DNA of 38,515 nucleotides from Ignavibacteria bacterium. Its GTDB lineage: Bacteria > Bacteroidota > Ignavibacteria > Tepidaquicellales > OLB5. Below are positions 18,024-25,657 of this stretch, piece by piece. Below the pieces are notes generated by a model. The model ran no database searches. It had not been told where the DNA came from and saw nothing but the letters and a program-made list of their open reading frames with translations. The stretch spans positions 1 through 38,515 of the forward strand of contig JAOADS010000003.1 of NCBI GenBank assembly GCA_026417195.1, in the 5' to 3' direction. A program made the position numbers and the translations under genes. Positions within the stretch are counted from its first letter, which is position 1. Each line of letters starts with the position of its first letter.

Positions 18024-19262
18024 TTAGTTTTTATAAATTACCTTTCCTTCTTTAATGACTTTATCAACTAAATTAACACCCAAATTATAAAAAATTTCAC
18101 GATAATCATCTGTATTAAAAATAACCATATCAGCTTTCTTACCTCTTTCAATACTTCCTGTTATATGGGAAATTCCAAGTGCTGCTGCTGCATTTATAGT
18201 TACTGAGTTAATTACTTCCTCTATTTTCATTTTAAGAAGATGAACGCCCATATTCATAACAAGCTGAAGATTCTGAGTCATTGAACTACCCGGATTAAAG
18301 TCTGTAGCAAGAGCAACAGGGATACTGTTCTCTATAAGTTTCCTCGCAGGTGCATACGGAATATCGAGAAAATATGAAACCGATGGCAGAAGAACTGCAA
18401 TTATACCTCTGTCTTTCAGGTGATTTATTTCCTTTTCAGAAATTACCTCAAGGTGATCAACAGATATGCAACGTGATTTAACTGCAGCCTGAATCCCTCC
18501 GTATGAATGAAACTGATTTGTATGAAGTTTCGGAATAAGCCCGAATTTCCTTCCTATCTCAAATATTCTTATACATTCTGACGGTGTGTAATATCCTTTC
18601 TCACAGAAAGCATCTATGAATACAGCAAGTCTTCTTGTGGCAACATGCTCAATCATCTTATTAATTATCTCATTTATATATTCTTCTTTCTTTTTGTCTC
18701 CGGGAAAGGCATGAGCACCTAAAAACGTAGGATATATATCAATTGAAGACTCTTTTTTAAGTTCATTTATGACTTCCAGCATCTTTAATTCATTTTCAGA
18801 ATCAAGTCCGTATCCTGATTTAATTTCAATTGAAGTAACTCCAAGGCTAATTGATTTCTTCAGTCTTTCAGAAGCAGTGTTTTTCAACTCCAGCCTCTTA
18901 GCCTTACGAACAGCCCTAACGGTGCTTGAAATACCTCCGCCAGCCTTTGCAATTTCCTCATAGGTTTTTCCATTTAGTCTCATTGAATATTCATTTACCC
19001 TGCTGCCGGCAAACAGAAGGTGTGTATGTGAATCTATGAGACCGGGCATAACAACCTTATTTCTTGCATCAAGCTTGTTTTTCACAATCTTTTTTATCTC
19101 AGTCGGGACTTTCTTCCCTAACCACCTGATTATGCCATTTTCAATATAAACTGAAACGTTCCGCATAAGACCTATCTGAGACTGAAATTTACCGGCTTTG
19201 AACAAATGTGCATTGGTATGACAGCTTATAAGCTGAGATATATTCTCAACAAGCAGACTCAT
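18024..19262 (-). CDS. hutI: Imidazolonepropionase
   Basis: Third enzyme of histidine degradation: hydrolyses 4-imidazolone-5-propanoate to N-formimino-L-glutamate; cytoplasmic metal-dependent amidohydrolase, 412 aa (normal). Metal ligands His79 and His81 lie in MPGLIDSHTHLLFAGSR. Family marks follow: EIAKAGGGISSTVRAVR, SIEIKSGYGLD, FLGAHAFP, DAFCEKGYY, KLHTNQFHSYGGIQ, SVDHLE and ALATDFNPGSSMTQNLQLVMNMG. The ATG at 19262 fits the family start (MSLLVENISQLIS). A TATATTTG box lies only 5 nt upstream, so the mRNA may be leaderless. hutH and hutU are not in the window; they must lie elsewhere if the pathway is complete. Confidence 0.96.
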   Translation of the reverse strand: MSLLVENISQLISCHTNAHLFKAGKFQSQIGLMRNVSVYIENGIIRWLGKKVPTEIKKIVKNKLDARNKVVMPGLIDSHTHLLFAGSRVNEYSMRLNGKTYEEIAKAGGGISSTVRAVRKAKRLELKNTASERLKKSISLGVTSIEIKSGYGLDSENELKMLEVINELKKESSIDIYPTFLGAHAFPGDKKKEEYINEIINKMIEHVATRRLAVFIDAFCEKGYYTPSECIRIFEIGRKFGLIPKLHTNQFHSYGGIQAAVKSRCISVDHLEVISEKEINHLKDRGIIAVLLPSVSYFLDIPYAPARKLIENSIPVALATDFNPGSSMTQNLQLVMNMGVHLLKMKIEEVINSVTINAAAALGISHITGSIERGKKADMVIFNTDDYREIFYNLGVNLVDKVIKEGKVIYKN

Positions 19263-19267
19263 AAATG

Positions 19268-19275
19268 CAAATATA
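19268..19275 (-). promoter_or_regulatory. Possible hutI -7 promoter box
   Basis: TATATTTG on the minus strand is a full match to TAnnTTTG and ends 5 nt before the hutI ATG. A TTG lies 24 nt further upstream (19302-19300), longer than the 20-nt spacing seen at other promoters in this window, so support is moderate. If used, transcription would start at or within a few bases of the start codon. Confidence 0.4.
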
Positions 19276-19309
19276 TGTGTTTTTTTTCGTAAAATTAGCC
19301 AAAATCATA

Positions 19310-19329
19310 CTGATAAGGTTTCTGATAAG
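19310..19329 (+). repeat. CTGATAAG direct repeat upstream of the small lipoprotein gene
   Basis: CTGATAAG occurs at 19310-19317 and again at 19322-19329, 12 bp apart, about one helical turn. Two TAnnTTTG boxes, TAGCTTTG (19338-19345) and TATGTTTG (19350-19357), lie downstream and are also 12 bp apart. Neither box has a TTG at the expected distance, so an activator bound to the repeats is conceivable. The repeat is observed; the role is speculative. Confidence 0.35.
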
Positions 19330-19397
19330 AATTATGATAGCTTTGAAATTATGTTTGTATCGTAATTAATAACTTAACAAAGAAAGGAATAAAAAAA

Positions 19398-19910
19398 ATG
19401 AAAACTCAAAAAAGCAATCTCAAAAAAACATTATCCTATGTTTTCTTAGTCCTCTCAGTTATCATATCCTCATGCAGTGATAACAGTATTACAGGTCCCG
19501 GAAATGAAATGCAGCCTTCGCTGAGCAGTAACGGAAACGGTATCACAATTGAGCCTTACTGGCATAATAGCTTTCTGATATTCAGATTGAGAAATAACAC
19601 ACGTGATACAATCGTGAATGACTTTCACGTTCAGTTTGACTCAACTGTAAGAATCACAGGCTACTCGATAATGCAGGGATGGCAAATAGACCCGCAGACC
19701 ACAGATATGAATAAGGGAAAATTTGGTGTTAAGTCACCAAACGGACATAACATACCCCCTAACGGAGGAGTTGGAGAGCCATTTGGAGTCCAATTAATGT
19801 TCACAGGTGTTACAAAGAAAAATCCAAGACAGTGGTGGGATTTCAATTGGCAGGCAACAAGAGACGGTATAGTTGTAAAATCAGATAAAGGTGCATTTCC
19901 TCCAAGATAA
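19398..19910 (+). CDS. Small lipoprotein of unknown function
   Basis: 170 aa, not recognised. The start is well defined by a lipoprotein signal: basic MKTQKSNLKK, hydrophobic TLSYVFLVLSVI and a lipobox with Cys26 (ISSC). A short Asp/Asn/Ser/Gly linker follows, as in many Bacteroidota surface lipoproteins. From about residue 48 the sequence looks like a single beta-sandwich with many aromatics (IEPYWHNSFLIFRLRNN, FHVQFDS, YSIMQGWQID, PRQWWDFNWQAT), which would suit a carbohydrate- or protein-binding module, but no motif proves it. It stands alone between the divergent hut operon and the convergent S8 peptidase, with a terminator behind it. AAAGGA lies 10 nt before the ATG. Confidence 0.75.
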   Translation: MKTQKSNLKKTLSYVFLVLSVIISSCSDNSITGPGNEMQPSLSSNGNGITIEPYWHNSFLIFRLRNNTRDTIVNDFHVQFDSTVRITGYSIMQGWQIDPQTTDMNKGKFGVKSPNGHNIPPNGGVGEPFGVQLMFTGVTKKNPRQWWDFNWQATRDGIVVKSDKGAFPPR

Positions 19911-19931
19911 TATATAATTAATCCTAAAAAT

Positions 19932-19960
19932 AAACCCCGTCGCTTACCGGCGGGGTTTTT
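19932..19960. terminator. Bidirectional terminator between the lipoprotein and S8 peptidase genes
   Basis: An 8-bp stem, AAACCCCG (19932-19939) with CGGGGTTT (19951-19958), loop of 11 nt, followed by a T-run on the plus strand. On the minus strand the same stem is followed by TATTTTTAGG, so it can stop both converging transcripts. Confidence 0.88.
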
Positions 19961-19979
19961 AATTTTATAGAAGAAGAAA

Positions 19980-22106
19980 TTACTTTAAGAGAATCATCTT
20001 TTTGGTATCTGAAAAATTATCAGCTTCAAGCCTGTAGAAATACACACCGGATGAAACTGAAGATCCATCAAATATAAACTCATATCTGCCGGCGTCAAGA
20101 TTCTTCTCTGTAATTTCAGCTATGAATCTTCCTCTCAAATCAAATATTTTTATTGACACATTCGTAAGCAGGGGCAGATCAAATTTTATCCGTGTAGCCG
20201 GATTAAAAGGATTGGGATAATTCGCATATAGTCTGTAAGCTACCGGAATTTCATCACTGCCTTTTACTATCCCTACTGTTCCTACTGTAAACTGGAATCT
20301 GTTTGAAGGGGGAACTGAACCCGGAGGATTAATTCCGCTTCCTCCTGAGGGAAGTGTTGACATCCTTGGTATCGGTAATGCAATATCCTGTGCTGCGAAG
20401 TAATACTGAACAGTAGTCCCGTTTGAACTTCCGGGAATTACAAATGAAAAAGTATCTCCGTTTACAGTAGAATAATTCACAGCCTGAAATGCACTCCAGC
20501 TTGAACCTCCGTCTGTGCTTTTTCTGAAATAGAGCAACGGAGCTTCATTAACCCAGTTCCTTATGATTCCGTTGTCATAGATTCTTGCCATCATGGTTAT
20601 GGGACCATTATTTGATGTATTTGTAAAAGGTTGCGTGTGCAATATTGTCGGAGGTATGTTATCAAGTTTTCTTGCTGAATCAACTGACAATGAAGCATCA
20701 ACTATACCCCAGCCCATCTGATTATTAGGTGAAGAGGAATTGCTGCCGAATTTTCTTAATATTCCTATTACTTGCATAGGTGTTAAACTCTTATTTGCTG
20801 AAAGCATCAATGCACAAACCCCTGATACCAGAGGACATGAGAAAGAAGTTCCGCTACCACTTGTGTAGTTATTTCCCGTTGTTGAAGCATAATAGTTACT
20901 ACTACCCATAGCCATAACGTCTGGTTTTATTCTTGGCGGAACATCCGTTGTCGGACCTACAGATGAAAAACTCGCTCTCACACCGGAAGTTGTAACAGCT
21001 CCAACTGTAAGTACACTGTCACCGTCAGCTGGTCCTATAAGAGTGTTTCGAGTGGTGTTTAAACCATTATTGCCAGCCGAATTGCTGACAATTATACCTT
21101 TATTAACTGCCAGATCAGCAGCTATGGTTATCGGCAAGGTGTTACCGTTCATATCCATCCACGTATAGCTCGTGTAGCCTGGATCAAATTCAAGGTAACC
21201 GAGGGAACTTGTAATAATATCCGCTCCAAGTGAATCTGCCCATTGTGCAGCTGCGATCCAGTAATCCATTTCAATCGGACGCTCAAAGGTTGCAACTTCA
21301 GTTCTAGCAAGAATGAAACTTGAAGCAAATGCTGGTCCTATCATTTTAGTTGGTCTGTAACCACCTACAAGGGAAAGAGTAGCTGTTCCGTGAGAATGAC
21401 CGGTCAGATTCGGCGTGTTATTATGAAAGTCATATGTTCTGATAATCTTCATTGGATAAGTGGTAAAAACTTCATGTGTAAGGTTTGAAAAACCTGCATC
21501 AAAATTAGCTATAAGAATTCCCTGCCCCATTATACCCTGATTGTGGACAAGGTTAACCTTTATCTGTGTAATCTGAGTAACTGCATTTCCAGTACCGTAG
21601 TTAAAACTGTCTGGTAAAAAAGGATTATACGAATCCCTTATAAAAACATCTGGAACATCAGAGGCAGTTCGGGAATCAAAATCTTTTTTCAGTTTAAATT
21701 TCTCAACAAGTTCTATACCTTTTACAAATTTAAGCTGAGCTATTGAGTTCAGAAAGTGTCTGCTGACTTCAGCACTTACACAGTTAAGCCATTTTATTCT
21801 TGTTCTGACTTTTATAACTCTGTCTGCAATGTCATTGACATAGAGTTCATAAACAGGAACATCGGTATAGTCAACAAGCTTATTTGGTAACTTAACCTTA
21901 GATCTGCGGTCAAGTGATCTCTGTGTTACGAGACTGAGGGGATGATTCAACTTATCCGACGCTTCTGGGCCTTTATCAGTAAAATAAATCCATATCACGA
22001 AGTTTTCTTCCGAAGATGAGTTTAAAGCCTCACGGAGTTTATTCCCGAGTTTATCCTGAGAATAAAGGGAAACAATTCCAATTAGCAAAACAAGCAGGGT
22101 TTTCAT
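19980..22106 (-). CDS. Secreted subtilisin-like (S8) serine peptidase with T9SS sorting domain
   Basis: 708 aa, exported by signal peptide (MKTLLVLLIGIVSLYSQ) and then by the type IX system. A propeptide-like region spans about 20-165 and includes SLVTQRSLDRRSKVKLP, frequent in Bacteroidota S8 proteins. The catalytic triad is complete: Asp203 (ILIANFDAGF), His239 (TGHSHGTATLS) and Ser421 (GSGTSFSCPLVSGV), with Asn346 of the oxyanion hole in SNSAGNNG. A beta-sandwich domain follows (about 480-610). The C-terminal sorting domain starts at about residue 622 with YANYPNPFNPATRI and ends in SGVYFYRLEADN. The gene is monocistronic, with its own promoter at 22136-22166 and a shared terminator downstream. 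The function is probably extracellular protein degradation; the specificity is not visible. Confidence 0.93.
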   Translation of the reverse strand: MKTLLVLLIGIVSLYSQDKLGNKLREALNSSSEENFVIWIYFTDKGPEASDKLNHPLSLVTQRSLDRRSKVKLPNKLVDYTDVPVYELYVNDIADRVIKVRTRIKWLNCVSAEVSRHFLNSIAQLKFVKGIELVEKFKLKKDFDSRTASDVPDVFIRDSYNPFLPDSFNYGTGNAVTQITQIKVNLVHNQGIMGQGILIANFDAGFSNLTHEVFTTYPMKIIRTYDFHNNTPNLTGHSHGTATLSLVGGYRPTKMIGPAFASSFILARTEVATFERPIEMDYWIAAAQWADSLGADIITSSLGYLEFDPGYTSYTWMDMNGNTLPITIAADLAVNKGIIVSNSAGNNGLNTTRNTLIGPADGDSVLTVGAVTTSGVRASFSSVGPTTDVPPRIKPDVMAMGSSNYYASTTGNNYTSGSGTSFSCPLVSGVCALMLSANKSLTPMQVIGILRKFGSNSSSPNNQMGWGIVDASLSVDSARKLDNIPPTILHTQPFTNTSNNGPITMMARIYDNGIIRNWVNEAPLLYFRKSTDGGSSWSAFQAVNYSTVNGDTFSFVIPGSSNGTTVQYYFAAQDIALPIPRMSTLPSGGSGINPPGSVPPSNRFQFTVGTVGIVKGSDEIPVAYRLYANYPNPFNPATRIKFDLPLLTNVSIKIFDLRGRFIAEITEKNLDAGRYEFIFDGSSVSSGVYFYRLEADNFSDTKKMILLK

Positions 22107-22135
22107 AATAAATCTACTTTATTGGTTTAATAGTT

Positions 22136-22166
22136 CAAAGTTATTTTTAAATAAAACATTTTTCAA
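22136..22166 (-). promoter_or_regulatory. Promoter of the S8 peptidase gene
   Basis: On the minus strand: TTG (22166-22164), 20 nt, TAACTTTG (22143-22136), an exact TAnnTTTG match. This implies a transcript start near 22129 and a leader of about 20-25 nt. The rest of the 221-nt gap to glgA is very AT-rich and holds the glgA promoter. Confidence 0.6.
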
Positions 22167-22265
22167 TATACATATAATCATTTACAGTAATGATAACAAT
22201 TAATTACAATCAGTTATACCTAAAGTTTCATTTAGTTCAGGAATCATAAGAACTATATAACTTCA

Positions 22266-22296
22266 TTGATAGTAAAAGCCATTTTCAGTAATTTTG
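22266..22296 (+). promoter_or_regulatory. Promoter of the glgA gene cluster
   Basis: TTG (22266-22268), 20 nt, TAATTTTG (22289-22296), an exact TAnnTTTG match with the same spacing as the hrcA and S8 promoters. It lies 31 nt before the glgA start, giving a leader of about 25 nt. Confidence 0.62.
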
Positions 22297-22327
22297 TAAA
22301 TTACAATCAATTAATACCTCATAATTA

Positions 22328-23809
22328 ATGTCTAAAGGATTAAACATACTTTTCTGCACCAGTGAAGTCACCCCTTACAGTAAAACAGGAGGGCTAGCCG
22401 ATGTTTCCAATTCACTGCCTCAGGAATTAGCTGCTGCAGGACATGCAGTAAGAATTATAACACCGAAATACGGTCCTATGGATGAGAGAAGATTAAGGGT
22501 TTATGAAATAAAACGTCTTGTAAATATAGAGGTGCCCGTTGCTGACAGAATAACCACTTGCAACATAAAGTCTTCATTCATCGTTTCTCCTAAGGGTAAG
22601 GTTCAGGTTTTTCTTATAGAAAATAATGAATATTTCAGGGAAAATAGTCCTTACGTTGATGAAAAGACTGGTAAAGATTACGAAAATAACGATGAACGCT
22701 TTATATTTTTCAACCGTGCAATAGTTCAGGTCTTAGGTCTTTTAGGATGGAAACCGGATATAATACATTGCAATGACTGGCAGACCGGGCTGATCCCGGC
22801 TTACATAAAGACAATTTATGCTAAAGACCCTCTGCTTCAGAACGTTAAGAGTGTTTTCACGATTCACAACATTGCTTTTCAGGGGCTTTTCCCTTATGAA
22901 TCATTTCTTAAAAGCGGTCTTCCTCATAACATTTGGAATGAAGAAGGTGTAGAATATTACAATCAGTTTTCGTTTCTGAAGACAGCTATTGTATATTCCG
23001 ATGCGATTACTACTGTAAGTGAAAACTATGCCAGGGAAATAGCAACTACCCATGAATATGGGATGGGTTTTGAAGGATTGCTTAAAACCAGAAAAAAAGA
23101 TTTATTTGGAATCTTAAATGGAGTAGATTACAGCGTTTGGAATCCAGAAAAGGATAATCTTATACCGTTCAGATACAACGCTATGGAGCTTCCGCTTAAA
23201 AGGGAAAACAAAAAAGTCCTTTGCAAGAAGTTTGGAATAGAATATAATTCAGAAACACCACTGATCGGAATTATTTCAAGGCTTACAGATCAGAAAGGTT
23301 TTGACCTCATAAAGAAGATTATGCCTGATCTTATGAAAGAAAATGTAAATTTCATACTTCTTGGCACAGGTGATAAAAACTATCAGAAATTCTTTGAAGG
23401 AATTAAGAAGAAATTCCCTAAAAAAGTCGGGCTTCACTTTGGTTTTTCAGAAGAACTTGCTCATTTAATTGAAGCCGGTAGTGATATATTCCTTATGCCT
23501 TCCAAATATGAACCGTGCGGACTCAATCAGATGTATAGCCTTAAATACGGAACTATACCTGTAGTGAGAAAAACCGGAGGACTTGCAGATACAATAACTG
23601 AATATAAAAACGGAAAGGGAAACGGCTTCACATTTGATAAATACGATGCCAGCGAGCTTATGAAGGCAGTTAAGAAAGCTCTTAAGTTATATAAAAACCG
23701 TGAGGAATGGATAAAGCTGATAAGAAATGCAATGTCTTATGACTATTCATGGCAGGTATCAGCAAGAAAATACATAGATCTTTATAAAACGTTATTGAAA
23801 AAATCCTGA
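22328..23809 (+). CDS. glgA: Glycogen synthase (ADP-glucose type)
   Basis: Adds glucose from ADP-glucose to the end of an alpha-1,4-glucan chain; GT5 family, GT-B fold, 493 aa, cytoplasmic. The N-terminal signature binding ADP-glucose is present (SEVTPYSKTGGLADV, residues about 13-27), then HCNDWQTGLIPAY, VFTIHNIAFQG, FLKTAIVYSDAITTVSENYA and GILNGVDYSVWNP. The C-terminal half has IISRLTDQKGFDLI, the glycosyltransferase active-site stretch MPSKYEPCGLNQMYSLKYGT and VRKTGGLADT. First gene of the plus-strand run. The HAD phosphatase follows after 28 nt. Confidence 0.96.
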   Translation: MSKGLNILFCTSEVTPYSKTGGLADVSNSLPQELAAAGHAVRIITPKYGPMDERRLRVYEIKRLVNIEVPVADRITTCNIKSSFIVSPKGKVQVFLIENNEYFRENSPYVDEKTGKDYENNDERFIFFNRAIVQVLGLLGWKPDIIHCNDWQTGLIPAYIKTIYAKDPLLQNVKSVFTIHNIAFQGLFPYESFLKSGLPHNIWNEEGVEYYNQFSFLKTAIVYSDAITTVSENYAREIATTHEYGMGFEGLLKTRKKDLFGILNGVDYSVWNPEKDNLIPFRYNAMELPLKRENKKVLCKKFGIEYNSETPLIGIISRLTDQKGFDLIKKIMPDLMKENVNFILLGTGDKNYQKFFEGIKKKFPKKVGLHFGFSEELAHLIEAGSDIFLMPSKYEPCGLNQMYSLKYGTIPVVRKTGGLADTITEYKNGKGNGFTFDKYDASELMKAVKKALKLYKNREEWIKLIRNAMSYDYSWQVSARKYIDLYKTLLKKS

Positions 23810-23837
23810 TTAAACGCGCCTCATCGCAATTGATTTT

Positions 23838-24440
23838 ATGAATAAAGCTATATTCCTTGACAGAGATGGTACAATCCTTGAAGAAATCCCCGGAAACTCT
23901 GAAACTTTCGGATACCTTACAAGCATTAATGATGTAAAGCTCATCAGGGGCTCGTCACATGCCATAGCAGAGGCAAGAAAACTTGGATATAAAATCATTA
24001 TAGTAACAAATCAATCAGCCATAGCCAGAGGACTAATAACAGAAAGCGAACTTACTGCCATAAATAACAGAATGTTTGAACTCCTCCTGAATGAAAATCC
24101 CGAAGCTCTTATTGATGACCTTTACTACTCACCTTACCATAAAGACGGAGTAATAGAGAAATACAAAACCGATCACCCTTCAAGGAAACCAGACATCGGG
24201 ATGCTGCTGGATGCACAAAAAAAATACAATATAGATTTCTCATCATCGTTTATGATTGGTGATGCATATAGTGATATTGTATGTGGAATTAATGCAGGCG
24301 TTAAAAATATACTTGTACTTACAGGCTACGGCAAAATGACACAAAGGAAATGTCTTGATGAAAAACTAAAAATTGACTTTATTGCAAACGATTTACAAGA
24401 TGCAGTAAAAATAATTAAGGAAAATTTTGTTGAAAAGTAA
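23838..24440 (+). CDS. GmhB-like HAD-family phosphatase lacking the zinc site
   Basis: 200 aa HAD phosphatase of the histidinol-phosphatase/heptose-bisphosphatase group. The nucleophile and acid are Asp8 and Asp10 (IFLDRDGT); motif II is IIVTNQSAIARG, motif III the Lys in SRKPDIGML, and motif IV GDAYSDIVCG. E. coli GmhB, which removes the 7-phosphate of heptose-1,7-bisphosphate in LPS synthesis, binds zinc with a CxH...CxC loop. Here the loop reads YYSPYHKDG...DHPSRKP, so the cysteines are gone. That may change specificity, and I do not assign gmhB firmly. It lies between glgA and a lipoprotein gene with which it overlaps by 14 nt, so it is part of the same transcript. Confidence 0.82.
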   Translation: MNKAIFLDRDGTILEEIPGNSETFGYLTSINDVKLIRGSSHAIAEARKLGYKIIIVTNQSAIARGLITESELTAINNRMFELLLNENPEALIDDLYYSPYHKDGVIEKYKTDHPSRKPDIGMLLDAQKKYNIDFSSSFMIGDAYSDIVCGINAGVKNILVLTGYGKMTQRKCLDEKLKIDFIANDLQDAVKIIKENFVEK

Positions 24441-25656
24441 GCTTAATTTCGTATTTCTGATACTTGCTTCCGCTTTAACACTAATTTCATTTTTAAATAC
24501 ATCAGGTTGTGCTGACGATCCTTCTTCGTTAGGTCTTGATTTCGTTTCTCCAAGTGAAACTACAGGGGTTAGGATATTTGATTCATACAGAGATACCATG
24601 CCTATTTCATCCAGAAACGTAAAAAAATATTTTAATACATCAAATTCGCCTAATCTTCTGGTAGGGAGAACAGGAAGTTATAATTCTAAATCTCTGATAC
24701 AGTTTTTAGGATTAAGCAGCGATTACGACAGTGCAGTTGTAAACAGTGCGGTTTTAAAACTTAAATACAGAAATTACTATTTCCCGACTTCCCCTTCTGA
24801 TTCACTTGGTCAGATTTCATTTGAAATATACAGAATTGAACAGAAAATTGATTTTGCAACTGTAACCCTTGATTCAATAAATCCTTCTTACTTCGGAAAC
24901 ATCTCTCAGGGAAGTTATACAGGCTCCCCTGCGACAGACAGTCAGGAAGTCAGTATACAGTTAAATACAGCACTTGTCAGAGATTGGTTTGAGTTTACAG
25001 CTGACAGTTCCTATCCTGTGAAGAATTACGGAATCGTACTTTCTCCGAATGCCTCATCCACTGTTATAAAGTCTTTTTATGCTTCTTCTACTTTTAACGG
25101 CTCTGAAGTAAGACCGGAATTATACGTCATAGTCACCAAAAACGGACGAACAGACACATTGTCTTACAGGAATTCCTCAACTGTTTCTCTCACTGATGCT
25201 TCTATTAATGCTCCGCCGGAAAGATTCTTCATTCAGGCTGGAATAAGCTACGTTCAGGTTATGAATTTTGACTTAAGCCGTTTCCCTTCCGATGCAACAA
25301 TAAACGATGTTCAGCTATTTCTCACTCTTGACTCTTCAAACTCAATATTTTCAAAAGAGACATCGTTCAACATTACTGCAAAATACATCTCCGATACAGC
25401 CGGGCTGGTAACTGATTTATATCCGTTCATAGGTTCGCCTCAGGGAGATTCAAAATATATGATCAGACTTGTTGCTTCCACACAGCCTTCGCCTTTTCAG
25501 AGATGGCTGCTCGGACAGAACAATTACGGTATAATGATACAGGCTGCAAATAATTTTATAAATCTGGATTTATTTTCCTTTTTTAATGAGACAGCATCAG
25601 ATCCGTTAAAAAGGCCAAGAGTTATAATCAAATATACTCCAAGAGTAAGACCTTGA
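24427..25656 (+). CDS. DUF4270-like lipoprotein
   Basis: 409 aa. Two adjacent TTG codons (24427, 24430) can start it; AAGGA at 24417-24421 lies 5 or 8 nt upstream. A lipoprotein signal is clear (LNFVFLILASALTLISFLNT, then SGC with Cys28), followed by DDPSSLGLDFVSP, the early CxxDpsslGlD pattern of DUF4270. The remainder is a beta-rich two-domain layout (SAVLKLKYRNYYF..., DVQLFLTLDSSN...) ending with PRVIIKYTPRVRP, similar to DUF4270/DNRLRE-type sandwiches. In Flavobacteria DUF4270 genes commonly sit next to glgA (recalled, not checked), which supports the call. Function unknown; probably outer-membrane or surface-exposed. It overlaps the HAD gene by 14 nt and is followed after 1 nt by an outer-membrane protein gene. 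Confidence 0.6.
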   Translation: MLKSKLNFVFLILASALTLISFLNTSGCADDPSSLGLDFVSPSETTGVRIFDSYRDTMPISSRNVKKYFNTSNSPNLLVGRTGSYNSKSLIQFLGLSSDYDSAVVNSAVLKLKYRNYYFPTSPSDSLGQISFEIYRIEQKIDFATVTLDSINPSYFGNISQGSYTGSPATDSQEVSIQLNTALVRDWFEFTADSSYPVKNYGIVLSPNASSTVIKSFYASSTFNGSEVRPELYVIVTKNGRTDTLSYRNSSTVSLTDASINAPPERFFIQAGISYVQVMNFDLSRFPSDATINDVQLFLTLDSSNSIFSKETSFNITAKYISDTAGLVTDLYPFIGSPQGDSKYMIRLVASTQPSPFQRWLLGQNNYGIMIQAANNFINLDLFSFFNETASDPLKRPRVIIKYTPRVRP

Positions 25657-25657
25657 G

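Noticed and set aside
16176..19262. A complete hut operon.
   Set aside because: Only hutI and ftcD are present; hutH and hutU are not within the window, and the upstream neighbour is divergent.
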